From the IMG/VR virus record IMGVR_UViG_3300022752_000130, positions 1 to 44,006 of that record: a stretch of 44,006 nt of DNA. One strand, 5' to 3'. Source of the stretch: a virus. Below the pieces are notes generated by a model. The model had not been told where the DNA came from and searched no databases. It was given only the letters and a program-made list of their open reading frames with translations. This document shows, piece after piece, positions 33,296 through 41,017 of the stretch. Numbering within the stretch: the stretch's first letter is position 1; each line of letters opens with the position of its first letter. A program made the translations under genes and the position numbers.

Positions 33296-35360
33296 CTTCG
33301 GCCTCCAGAATATTCTTAAACCGTTCCGGCGCTTCTTGTTTCCATTGATTCAATGCAGCATCAATGTCCTCTTCGGAAATTAACGAAGCCTCGTCCACAT
33401 CTCCCAGCACTAAACCACTGGTTTTCAATGGTTCAATTGCATCCACTTTGCTGCTAACCATTTTTGCTGGTCCTTTGCGCTCAGGGTCAGGGTCAGCTTT
33501 GCGCTTGCGGGCAACAATTGTTTGACGCTCTTCTTTTGATAAAGCTTGTGCTTTTGCTTCAGGAAGGCATTTTGGTTTACCTTCTTTCTCTCCGCGCCCG
33601 CCGCATGGCCCCATGATTTCGCCATTGGCACCAATTCTTACCCACTTTTCCTTAAACCATTGCTCAAGATCATCGACATAAATTTCGCCTTTATCTCCCT
33701 TAAAAGCTCCGCTCAGTGAGCCATGCTTCTCCTTATACATCTGCTTGTACTGTTGCACTACATAACCACTGGCATAAGCTGATGGCCACACTTTGAATTT
33801 TGCTTTTGCTGCTGCTACAGCACGGTTATGAAGAGCTGCATCAGTAAATTTCACATCACCACGCACTTCTTCTAAATCACCAGAAAGAAATAAGCCAGCA
33901 GCATCTTCCACTTCGCGACTACCATCCATTGGCAAGGTGCCATTTTCTTCATCTAATGGATCACGACCACCAACTGGAATTGCAGGCTTACTACCCCCTT
34001 GAGGGGTGGAACCACCTCCTTGTTGAGTGGGAAGTTCTCGAGGAAGCGATGGATCAAGAGTAAGTTCCATTGACCATTCCGAGCCGCCATAACGAGCATC
34101 TGCCACTTCTTTTGGATGAAGCACCCCTAGTTGTATGTAGCGACCATCAACAGCGGCTACACGCGCTCTAACATCAGCTTTTTCACGTTCATTTAATTCA
34201 AATAGATCATTGAATTTAATCCGCCATGATTCAGGCAATCTGCCATTTGTTGGGCCATCTTTACTCAACATTAAAATTTTCATTAAATGCTGTAATGATC
34301 TCTTGTAATGCGTAGACTGATAGTCACCAAGATGTTTAGCAAAGTCACGCTCCTCACTGCGGCCAGTAGAACCAAGGCCACCAGGGCTTTCGCCAAACAA
34401 AATTGTATGCGGTATTTGTGATGCTCCAATAATATCAATACGAAGCTTTTCTAATATTTCACCAACCCCACCGAAATTCCTGCTAATAAATTCAAGCTCT
34501 TCTTTTTCTGCATCAATTGCATAGCCACGATAAATGCTTTTGCTCATATCATTTAATACCAAGCGATCTCTTACATCACTCTCTTTACCAGCAGCCAGCA
34601 TAGAAGAAAGACCACGTAATTTATGTACAAAAATATCAAATTCTGTCAATAATGTTGCGGCAGAGCTAATGCCAGTGGAATAAAAACGAAAGCTATCATA
34701 TACACTTTGCAGTGTACTCATTCCCCACCCATAGTTTCTTTGTCTAATGCGATATGGTAACCATTCACCATCAAAACGTAACACTCTATCTTTATGAATT
34801 TTGATTAATTGTGGTTGCCTAATAAGATCACCAGAAATAATTTGATAATAAGTTGCTTTTGAATAATCATATAAACTATCTTCATTAATTACTGGTGCAA
34901 TTTGCCAACGATCCAATACTTCCATGCCTTCTACAGCGCGAATATTGCGATAATCAACTGGTTGATCCGCTGACCTACCATCGTCGATATAAAGCAAAAT
35001 TACTGAGCCACCAAATAACCTTGCATTTTTGGAAGCTAAACCCAAATTTTCAAGGATATACAGATCTTCTATTATTTGTTCAATGCCAGCCACTTCTTTT
35101 GCTGCTGCGCCTTCGCCACCAAACAACACCTTGAACCCCTTGCGGGTGGATTGTTCTGCCACAATATCGATAATACGTTTAGGAATCCATTCGCTATAAA
35201 GATTCTCTAATTCTTCTTGGGTAAGAAAAACAATGGGAGTGGAACTGGTGTACTGGCTTTTATCTCTTCTCGTACCCATGCCTGTCAAAGCATTCACCAA
35301 ACCATCAGCCCTAAGGGAAATGTCACCATTGTGCCCCAAATCAACAATTTCGTTTGACAT
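33279..35360 (-). CDS. Portal protein, DUF1073-type, with C-terminal extension, 693 aa
   Basis: Residues about 30-430 fit the DUF1073 portal family: EWIPKRIIDIVAEQSTRKGF, KNARLFGGSVILLYIDDGR, IPHTILFGESPGGLGSTGRS and ERDFAKHLGDYQ. The C-terminal third is unusual. It contains AAKAKFKVWPSAYASGYVVQ (about 515-535) and a DUF5872-like piece, WFKEKWVRIGANG..MGPCGGRG...KPKCLPEAKA (about 567-605), followed by a basic ARKRK tail. The portal forms the dodecameric DNA channel; the extension is usually a separate small phage protein. Start ATG 35360 faces a divergent gap. Confidence 0.88.
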   Translation of the reverse strand: MSNEIVDLGHNGDISLRADGLVNALTGMGTRRDKSQYTSSTPIVFLTQEELENLYSEWIPKRIIDIVAEQSTRKGFKVLFGGEGAAAKEVAGIEQIIEDLYILENLGLASKNARLFGGSVILLYIDDGRSADQPVDYRNIRAVEGMEVLDRWQIAPVINEDSLYDYSKATYYQIISGDLIRQPQLIKIHKDRVLRFDGEWLPYRIRQRNYGWGMSTLQSVYDSFRFYSTGISSAATLLTEFDIFVHKLRGLSSMLAAGKESDVRDRLVLNDMSKSIYRGYAIDAEKEELEFISRNFGGVGEILEKLRIDIIGASQIPHTILFGESPGGLGSTGRSEERDFAKHLGDYQSTHYKRSLQHLMKILMLSKDGPTNGRLPESWRIKFNDLFELNEREKADVRARVAAVDGRYIQLGVLHPKEVADARYGGSEWSMELTLDPSLPRELPTQQGGGSTPQGGSKPAIPVGGRDPLDEENGTLPMDGSREVEDAAGLFLSGDLEEVRGDVKFTDAALHNRAVAAAKAKFKVWPSAYASGYVVQQYKQMYKEKHGSLSGAFKGDKGEIYVDDLEQWFKEKWVRIGANGEIMGPCGGRGEKEGKPKCLPEAKAQALSKEERQTIVARKRKADPDPERKGPAKMVSSKVDAIEPLKTSGLVLGDVDEASLISEEDIDAALNQWKQEAPERFKNILEAEDVQPY

Positions 35361-35425
35361 TTACAGATTTTGTGTGTTCTCTTTATCTTAACAGTGGCTA
35401 TGATAATATTGATTTGCTTTTCTTT
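35361..35425 (+). promoter_or_regulatory. Divergent promoter region between portal and terminase operon
   Basis: AT-rich 65-nt gap between minus ATG 35360 and plus ATG 35426. Contains GGCTATGATAATATTG with a TATGAT -10-like hexamer in plus orientation. No good -35 was found. Likely drives the terminase genes and perhaps the portal on the other strand. Confidence 0.35.
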
Positions 35426-35917
35426 ATGCCCACTCCCATTCAGTTTGAATTTTCGGAAGAAGAGAAAACACTTGCAATGGCAGAAGGCATAAGGCGACAA
35501 GGCACCAATGAAAACCAAGGGCTTCGTGGTCGCAATGGTGGGGCATGGAAAGGCAAAAAAGCACTAGACATTCATCTGTTAGGTGCTGCAGGTGAAATGG
35601 CAGTGGCCTCTTACCTGGGTATTAAACAGCATTTGTATAAAGAAACTAAAGCAAAACGTGGCAGTGATGACCTCCCTGGTATCGATGTAAAAACACGTTC
35701 TAAACATAAATATGATTTAATTGTTCAAAAAAATGAAGATCCTCGGAAAAAATTCGTTTTAGTTACCATTGAAGATCAAAAAACTTTTATTCATGGGTGG
35801 TGCTATGGTAAAGACGCAATGAAAGATGAATACTGGGCTGATCCTGCAGGTGGTCGCCCTGCCTACTTCGTCGAGAAAAAGCACCTGCGCCCCATGGAGA
35901 CATTACGCGATGACTGA
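35426..35917 (+). CDS. PD-(D/E)XK nuclease-fold protein upstream of terminase, 163 aa
   Basis: The centre reads HLLGAAGEMAVASYLG (Glu57 on a helix), then DDLPGIDVKTR with Asp87 and Lys89 as the acidic-x-Lys pair, followed by strands KYDLIVQ and KFVLVTIED. This is the order of a restriction-endonuclease-like core. The gene occupies the usual place of the small terminase and is separated from TerL by 39 nt. It may assist packaging or cut DNA for other purposes; no TerS-like helix-turn-helix is seen. I use ATG 35426 (MPTPIQFEFS); an upstream ATG 35354 adds hydrophobic residues. Confidence 0.65.
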   Translation: MPTPIQFEFSEEEKTLAMAEGIRRQGTNENQGLRGRNGGAWKGKKALDIHLLGAAGEMAVASYLGIKQHLYKETKAKRGSDDLPGIDVKTRSKHKYDLIVQKNEDPRKKFVLVTIEDQKTFIHGWCYGKDAMKDEYWADPAGGRPAYFVEKKHLRPMETLRDD

Positions 35918-35956
35918 TAATTTGCGGCGATTTTATGTTGATGCATTTTTACGCTG

Positions 35957-37336
35957 ATGGCAAGATTAACCTGCGCTCAATTTTCTAAACACGTATTAAA
36001 AACAGAGCTATGGCCAAAACAACAAGAAATATTAAATGAATATTTTGGTGGTGGTAAAACCCATGCAGTATGGGCGCTTGGTCGACGAGCAGGAAAAACA
36101 CTTATGGCTTCTATTGCAGCAGCATATGCTTGCTTTGTATTAGAAAGCTATTACAAAAATAAGGTACGAAAAAATGAAAAATGGTATATTGTTACCATTG
36201 CAAATGATCAACAACAATCAAAGATTTCTTTAAATAATATTCGTCAATTGATATTAGATAGCCCTCTTGGTGATGAAATTACTAGGGAAACTGCAACAGA
36301 AATTGAAATTAGCAATGGTTGTGTATTCCAAGCAATTCCTGCTTCTGCTCGCGCTTCTCGTGGTAAAGCCGTTGTAATGTGTATATTTGATGAGCTTGCT
36401 TTTCAGCTTGAAGGTGATGCTAATCGTGGCGCAAAAGCTATTTATCAAGCCCTTTCGCCTTCCATTGCTCAATTTGGTAGTCATGGTCGTATTTTAGAAT
36501 TATCTTCACCTTGGCTTACTGATGGATTATTTTATGAGCATTTTAAAGAAGCAGAAAGTGGTGAATTTCCATTCATGCAAGCAAAAAATATTCCAACATG
36601 GGAAATAAATCCTAATCTTCCATGGGGTTGCCCTTTCCTTGAAGCAGAACAAAAGCGAGATGAAGATAAATTTTGGACAGAATATGGTGCAAGATTTAGA
36701 GGCAACAGGTCTGCATTATTAGCAACTGAAATTATAGATGCTGCAATTAATAAAGATAGAAACATTTTGTTACCATCAAGAGAATTTATGGGAAAATATG
36801 TATTAGCACTTGACCCAGCTCGTGGTGGTGTTGGTCGAGATGAATATATTGCTTGTATTGTGCATTTTGATCACGCTACTTTAATCGTAGATAAATTTCA
36901 TGCATTTGCTGCAGATTTTGAAATCAATGGGAAAAAAGAAGTTTCTATTCAGGCGGTAGAAGATTGGATACGTGATCATCATAAAATTTATCAATTCGAC
37001 AGTATTGTACTTGACCAATTCAATAGTTCAGCTACTATTCAAAGTTTATCGACTGATTTCCCAATTCGAGAACTTACTTGGTCTGTAAGCACTAAGATGA
37101 AAGCTTTTAGTAAAATGAAAGAATTGTTTAATGCTGGCCTTGTTGATATTTATCCACACGGACAAGCTATTAGACAACTTAAAAACTTAAATGTTCTTTA
37201 TCGACAAAGTGGTCAATGGTCAGTAACTGGTGGTAAAGAAATTGGTGTGGATGATTATTGTTTTGCTTTAGCTGCTGCAATCCTTGAGGCTTCTAAAGAT
37301 GATGATTTAAATTGGTTGGAAGGTTTAATTCGTTGA
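35957..37336 (+). CDS. terL: Terminase large subunit, 459 aa
   Basis: The ATPase domain has Walker A at residues 42-48 (GRRAGKT) and Walker B at 139-146 (VVMCIFDE, Asp145 and Glu146). The C-terminal RNase H-like nuclease has Asp286 (LALDPARGG), Asp353 (IVLDQF) and the Asp432-Asp433 pair. All needed residues are present, so it should package DNA into the prohead through the portal. It is on the plus strand, opposite to the portal, which is uncommon, and has a nuclease-like gene immediately upstream. Confidence 0.95.
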   Translation: MARLTCAQFSKHVLKTELWPKQQEILNEYFGGGKTHAVWALGRRAGKTLMASIAAAYACFVLESYYKNKVRKNEKWYIVTIANDQQQSKISLNNIRQLILDSPLGDEITRETATEIEISNGCVFQAIPASARASRGKAVVMCIFDELAFQLEGDANRGAKAIYQALSPSIAQFGSHGRILELSSPWLTDGLFYEHFKEAESGEFPFMQAKNIPTWEINPNLPWGCPFLEAEQKRDEDKFWTEYGARFRGNRSALLATEIIDAAINKDRNILLPSREFMGKYVLALDPARGGVGRDEYIACIVHFDHATLIVDKFHAFAADFEINGKKEVSIQAVEDWIRDHHKIYQFDSIVLDQFNSSATIQSLSTDFPIRELTWSVSTKMKAFSKMKELFNAGLVDIYPHGQAIRQLKNLNVLYRQSGQWSVTGGKEIGVDDYCFALAAAILEASKDDDLNWLEGLIR

Positions 37337-37384
37337 TTGCCATTAGAATTTGCAAGAATTTATTTTTATCCTATTTCATGAAAA

Positions 37385-37585
37385 ATGACAAATTTTGAAC
37401 TTTCCCTCAAAGAGGTGTCATATCTAATTGCAATTCTTGAAGGCAATAGACAAACTGCTCTCCAACTTCTTGCTGCTGATCATTTCTATCAGCCTTCTTT
37501 ATTGCCACGCCTTAAAAAATTTCAACAAATGTTAAAAAGTGAAAAAATGCTGAAAAACGAAAATTCGACAAAGCAAAAAGAATAG
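37385..37585 (+). CDS. Small hypothetical protein, 66 aa
   Basis: A leucine-rich helical protein (KEVSYLIAILEGNRQTALQL) with a Lys-rich C-terminal tail (LKKFQQMLKSEKMLKNEN). It follows TerL by 48 nt on the same strand and could be co-transcribed. Base composition is like the neighbours. No family recognised; small regulators or structural helpers are both possible. Confidence 0.5.
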   Translation: MTNFELSLKEVSYLIAILEGNRQTALQLLAADHFYQPSLLPRLKKFQQMLKSEKMLKNENSTKQKE

Positions 37586-37609
37586 AATATTTATTCATGC
37601 TGCTTTACC

Positions 37610-37795
37610 ATGGTCCTATCAAAAGCTGCGGAAAAAGCATTTGAGGCTGCAATAGAAGCTGCATACATAATGGAAGAAACAGGAAAGCGATGGGCTAGAA
37701 ATAGTAAGGAAATAGCTTTAGCAAGCATGGTCTACAATTGGCGCACAGAAGAATACGACGCATTAAGAGAGAAACAATGTTCTTACAACATTTAA
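37610..37795 (+). CDS. Small hypothetical helical protein, 61 aa
   Basis: Mostly helical, Ala/Glu-rich (KAAEKAFEAAIEAAYIMEET) with several Trp and Tyr residues later. It lies 24 nt after the previous small gene and overlaps the next by 19 nt. No strong ribosome site is visible before ATG 37610. Function unknown. Confidence 0.45.
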   Translation: MVLSKAAEKAFEAAIEAAYIMEETGKRWARNSKEIALASMVYNWRTEEYDALREKQCSYNI

Positions 37796-37926
37796 CAATG
37801 ATTTGCTTGTTGTATTCATTGAATGGCAAGCGTTATGAAGAAATTGTGCCATTGCATTTAGCACGACTAAGAAATAAGCAATTGTTCCTACAAGGTGCAG
37901 CAGTGTATTGGAGCGAACGTTGTTAA
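37777..37926 (+). CDS. Small hypothetical protein, 49 aa
   Basis: The longer frame starts at GTG/ATG-like position 37738, but ATG 37777 has GAGAGAAAC just upstream and overlaps the previous stop, so I use it. The product (MFLQHLTMICLLYSLNGKRY onward) has a hydrophobic N-terminus and a basic C-terminus. No family recognised; membrane association is possible. Confidence 0.4.
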   Translation: MFLQHLTMICLLYSLNGKRYEEIVPLHLARLRNKQLFLQGAAVYWSERC

Positions 37927-37948
37927 ACTTTAAGAGCTTCTGCAGAGC

Positions 37949-37988
37949 CCAGTGGCCACTGGTGACCAGCATCTTATCACCGCTGGTC
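37949..37988. repeat. Palindrome and inverted repeat after small plus-strand genes
   Basis: A perfect 14-bp palindrome CCAGTGGCCACTGG (37949-37962) is followed by GACCAGC (37964-37970) paired with GCTGGTC (37982-37988), loop 11 nt. No U-run follows on either strand, so it is not a standard terminator. It may be a protein-binding site or a processing stem. Confidence 0.5.
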
Positions 37989-37993
37989 GTTAA

Positions 37994-38119
37994 ATGAAAA
38001 ACAATAAAGAACTGAAGGCCCTTTATTGTCTTGCAAGTGGGATGCCCGCCGCACGGGTTAAAGAACTATTGCGTTCTAATCCTGCTTCTTCATATTGCTG
38101 TAACTTAAATGGGGAATAA
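37994..38119 (+). CDS. Possible small protein, 41 aa
   Basis: ATG 37994 opens MKNNKELKALYCLASGMPAA followed by RVKELLRSNPASS and ends at TAA 38117-38119. The helical ALYCLASG..AARVKELL piece looks like the start of a helix-turn-helix. It lies directly after the paired hairpins. Codon use is ordinary. Low confidence because of its length and lack of a ribosome site. Confidence 0.3.
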   Translation: MKNNKELKALYCLASGMPAARVKELLRSNPASSYCCNLNGE

Positions 38120-38185
38120 CGAGAACTGCCCTCGTCTCTTCTAAGCTATCTGCCTAGCGCTGCTCAGCTTCCCCTAAGTAATATA

Positions 38186-38926
38186 TTATGCTGCGCCGTA
38201 GCTTGGAAGATTTACGTTTGAACTTTCAAAAAAACTAATCATCCTGCTAGCGCGAGATTCTACCATATCAGGAGCTTTACCTTCCCAGAACAAACGCTTT
38301 GAGCGATTCATCCAAGCATCTTTATCTAACCATTTATCATCGCTTTTTCCTAAATCATCAAATAACCATGCTGCTGTAGCAGCACGAAGTTTATTTAAGC
38401 TTTCAGAATCTTTTTGATTTAATTCCTTAGCAACAAGTCCATGCACCCCACAGTGAACTTGCTCATCTCTTGAAATATCGGCTGATACTGTTCTCATGCC
38501 AATATTACCATTAAAACGAAAAAACGGTAATGCAACAAAGAAAACAGAACGTTCTATAATTGCAACTTTATGAATTGGATGGGCGGGATGTTCCATCCAT
38601 ACTTTTAAAATATTCATTACTTCACTTTCAGCTTTAACATTAGTACCATAAGCTTGCGCTACATAATTTAAAGCTTCATCATGACGTTCTTCATCTTTTT
38701 GATTTGAATGTAATGCTTCTACAATTCCAGGTGTAGATGGCAGGTCACGTTGTAAACCTTGCTCTAATAAATCTTTAACAGGCAATTCAATATGCCTTAA
38801 AGCAAGAGCTTTATATAAGGTGGCTTCAGCACCTTTTTTAACTGGTGCATTATCTACTGGAGTGGCTTGCCACGAGCGCTTCTTAGCAATCATTTGCAGA
38901 TAGGGACTGCGAATTTTAGTCGTCAT
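38186..38926 (-). CDS. nrdB: Class I ribonucleotide reductase beta subunit lacking radical Tyr, 246 aa
   Basis: Aligned by eye with E. coli NrdB: STPGIVEALHSNQKDEERH matches the helix holding Glu115 and His118 (here Glu79 and His82), but the Tyr122 position is Leu86. Other metal ligands are present: Glu125 (IIERSVFF), Glu155 and His158 (RDEQVH), with Glu47 as a candidate first ligand. Tyr243 near the C-terminus may serve in radical transfer. At 246 residues it is short (usual 320-375). It lies 43 nt after the alpha gene on the same strand. A metal-only (class Ic or Id-like) or modified radical cofactor is implied. Confidence 0.82.
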   Translation of the reverse strand: MTTKIRSPYLQMIAKKRSWQATPVDNAPVKKGAEATLYKALALRHIELPVKDLLEQGLQRDLPSTPGIVEALHSNQKDEERHDEALNYVAQAYGTNVKAESEVMNILKVWMEHPAHPIHKVAIIERSVFFVALPFFRFNGNIGMRTVSADISRDEQVHCGVHGLVAKELNQKDSESLNKLRAATAAWLFDDLGKSDDKWLDKDAWMNRSKRLFWEGKAPDMVESRASRMISFFESSNVNLPSYGAA

Positions 38927-38952
38927 TTGTTTTCAGCGAAAAGGATAAAATT

Positions 38953-38966
38953 AACAATGGGAAAGA
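38953..38966 (-). promoter_or_regulatory. Recurrent CTTTCCCATTG element upstream of nrdB
   Basis: Leftward TTCTTTCCCATTGTT lies in the alpha-beta gap, 26 nt before the nrdB ATG. Same element as at 21673-21686 and 43896-43909. Purpose unknown. Confidence 0.35.
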
Positions 38967-38969
38967 AAA

Positions 38970-40421
38970 TTATTCGGCGCAACTACTACAAAAATTAGTA
39001 ACCTTTTCTGGTGAAACAATTGTTTCATTTTCATTGCTTGAATCACTCAAGCCAAACATATCCTTGAAATCGTCATCTAATGCCGCATAGGCATCATCTT
39101 TTCGTTGCGTGTCCGAAAGAACTTGCAAAGAATAGTACAAACTGGTCTGTGATGATTCTAGCCAATTTGCCAAGAAATCACGATCATAAATCACCATATC
39201 ACTCCAGCTATTAAAGCTATAACCATGAAATAATCCTGAATATTCGTATAAAGTAACAATGCCATTTACTACTTTACAATAATTCTCCCAGCCAACTTCT
39301 TCAGCAGTTTCAACATTACCATAATCAAAACTTTCTACACCAAATGTACCACTATCTCTATCAACAAAACGAGCAATGGGAGGGGCAATTTCTGGTGCAG
39401 TGGTGAAACCTAACTTATCTAAATAACGATAAGAACATGAAGCAGTAGGAGCAATAGCAAAAGCACGATCCATTAAATAACATTGTGCCATTAAAGAAGC
39501 ATCTGCAATTGCAGCCGATAGTTCAATTACAATTTTACCTGCTGTTGTATCACGCCATACATCAGACCATGGAAGTACATCTTTATTTAGCCATGCTGTT
39601 AATGCATCACCAAAATCTTTATATGACACTTGTTGAGCAGCTAAAAAATTAGCTAAACCAATCATTCCAAGACCAACTTGCCGATCTTTAGCAGGTGAAA
39701 GGTATTCGCCACTACTATCAACTTGAGTGGTGGAATGCAATTGGCATAATTGTTCCATACCATCGACAAATGCTGCCCTGATTTCATTAATTTCACAAGC
39801 ACCCATATTTACATGCTGTAGCAAACAAGTGCCACGATGGGGTAGATATACTTCTAGGCAAACATTAGCATAAATACGTTTTCCATCTTCGTCATAACGT
39901 ATTTTATTTAACCAAAGATCACCAGAACTAATTTGTTGTAATACAGCATCAATTAATTCAGGAGAAGAATTTATCAAGAAATCATTATCTACATTTAGAC
40001 AACGTTTTACCCATGGTAATTCTTTTCTAGTAGCTTTTATAAAATCAATGGCATCAGGATGATTATAATCTAAATGCAATACTACTGCACCATTTTTATA
40101 CACTCCGCCCCTACGTAAAATTTCATTTAATGTTGAATAAATTTTACCAAAACTTACGGGACCACTTGCTACTAAACCTTTACCATTTTCATTACCTTTA
40201 CCACGAAGTTTTGATAGGTGTACTGCAACACCAGCACCATTTCGTAGCCCATGGGATACAAACCTCCAAGACTGCTCAATGCCATTAGGGCCTTCCATGG
40301 CATCTTCTACCACAAATACAGTGCAACTCACCGGCAAACGGCCTTCAGGGTTCTCTAACCAGCTTTCCACCCTTCCTGTGCGAGCAATCTTTGCGCACTT
40401 TGCATTTTCTTTTAGCTTCAT
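38970..40421 (-). CDS. nrdA: Class I ribonucleotide reductase alpha subunit, short form, 483 aa
   Basis: Catalytic residues are all present: Cys33 (LPVSCTVF; E. coli Cys225), Asn186/Cys188/Glu190 (ANVCLEV; N437/C439/E441), Cys199 (GTCLLQHVN; C462), the Tyr429-Tyr430 pair (SLYYSLQ) and the C-terminal redox pair Cys478/Cys481. The active barrel is thus complete. About 190 N-terminal residues of normal NrdA, including the ATP cone and helical domain, are missing. I use ATG 40421, since the longer GTG frame (40463) would translate a hairpin. No Shine-Dalgarno. It reduces ribonucleotides with NrdB. Confidence 0.88.
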   Translation of the reverse strand: MKLKENAKCAKIARTGRVESWLENPEGRLPVSCTVFVVEDAMEGPNGIEQSWRFVSHGLRNGAGVAVHLSKLRGKGNENGKGLVASGPVSFGKIYSTLNEILRRGGVYKNGAVVLHLDYNHPDAIDFIKATRKELPWVKRCLNVDNDFLINSSPELIDAVLQQISSGDLWLNKIRYDEDGKRIYANVCLEVYLPHRGTCLLQHVNMGACEINEIRAAFVDGMEQLCQLHSTTQVDSSGEYLSPAKDRQVGLGMIGLANFLAAQQVSYKDFGDALTAWLNKDVLPWSDVWRDTTAGKIVIELSAAIADASLMAQCYLMDRAFAIAPTASCSYRYLDKLGFTTAPEIAPPIARFVDRDSGTFGVESFDYGNVETAEEVGWENYCKVVNGIVTLYEYSGLFHGYSFNSWSDMVIYDRDFLANWLESSQTSLYYSLQVLSDTQRKDDAYAALDDDFKDMFGLSDSSNENETIVSPEKVTNFCSSCAE

Positions 40422-40431
40422 GAGACAACAA

Positions 40432-40450
40432 AGCCCGCGCTTGGCGGGCT
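40432..40450 (-). terminator. Terminator-like hairpin just before the nrdA start
   Basis: Stem AGCCCGC (40432-40438) with GCGGGCT (40444-40450), loop 5 nt, followed leftward by TTTGTTGT. The nrdA ATG is only 10 nt past it. It could terminate an upstream leftward transcript or form an RNA element at the 5' end. Confidence 0.6.
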
Positions 40451-40553
40451 GCAATGAGAACACTGCCTAGTCTAGCCCATCAGGAGACTGCTTCAACATA
40501 ATTTCATAATTCATCTTTGTCTTCTGCAATAGTTATAAAAATAAAAGAAATAA

Positions 40554-40796
40554 CTACCAGTCAGGATAAAAGCTTCCAGGCTCAAAATCAAGCGCTTGAT
40601 CAATGGTAAAATCAATTAAATCTGCTTGGTAACCATTATATTTTGCACCAGAAGCTTTCCATATACAAGAATTGATTGGTTGTAAACGTTCTCTTAATTC
40701 AGCAAGTGCTTGTTTGAAATAGCGACTGGCCCCTGCTTTAAATTGCCAACGTTGAGTGACAACAAGAATAGTTTCTTTTGGTTCGTAATAAGTCAT
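40554..40796 (-). CDS. Hypothetical protein, 80 aa
   Basis: Reads TYYEPKETILVVTQRWQFKA, then a helix RYFKQALAELRERLQ and a strand-rich end with DFTIDQALDFEPGSFYPDW. Well-formed small alpha/beta protein. A good promoter match lies directly upstream, with the -10 only 5 nt from ATG 40796, so the mRNA may be leaderless. It precedes nrdA on the same strand with 132 nt including a hairpin between. No family recognised. Confidence 0.6.
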   Translation of the reverse strand: MTYYEPKETILVVTQRWQFKAGASRYFKQALAELRERLQPINSCIWKASGAKYNGYQADLIDFTIDQALDFEPGSFYPDW

Positions 40797-40801
40797 GACT
40801 A

Positions 40802-40829
40802 ATCATAGAACATAAGCGTAAAAATGCAA
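40802..40829 (-). promoter_or_regulatory. Sigma-70-like promoter for the 80-aa gene
   Basis: Leftward TTGCAT (40829-40824), 16-nt spacer, TATGAT (40807-40802). ATG 40796 lies 5 nt after the -10, so transcription would start on or near the start codon. Confidence 0.5.
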
Positions 40830-40941
40830 AACTTGCTCAAATCTTAAAAAAATATGTAGATATTCAGTTTTTTGCTCGAAAACACTAGGTTTTTTTGATG
40901 GGCCTAATGCCTTTAATGAGATTGCGATATACGATAGGTAA

Positions 40942-40976
40942 AGACCTTGCTCATGCTTAAGTTCATTACAAGGTCT
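40942..40976. repeat. Inverted repeat AGACCTTG / CAAGGTCT
   Basis: Perfect 8-bp arms (40942-40949 and 40969-40976) with a 19-nt AT-rich loop. No U-run adjacent. It is one of several stems in the 40797-41653 stretch, which is otherwise without a confident gene. Confidence 0.5.
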
Positions 40977-41017
40977 ACGCAGCATGTGGCAGTAAGTTAC
41001 ATCTGCTAGCCGCTACG

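Noticed and set aside
37921-38000. tRNA gene suspected from dense stems
   Set aside because: No acceptor, anticodon or T-loop arrangement fits a cloverleaf.
40422-40463. GTG start for the reductase alpha subunit at 40463
   Set aside because: The first 14 codons would be the translated hairpin (LQPAKRGLCCL), so ATG 40421 is preferred.
40797-40985. 60-aa minus-strand frame ending at 40803
   Set aside because: Overlaps the promoter and an inverted repeat, has no family-like features and no ribosome site.
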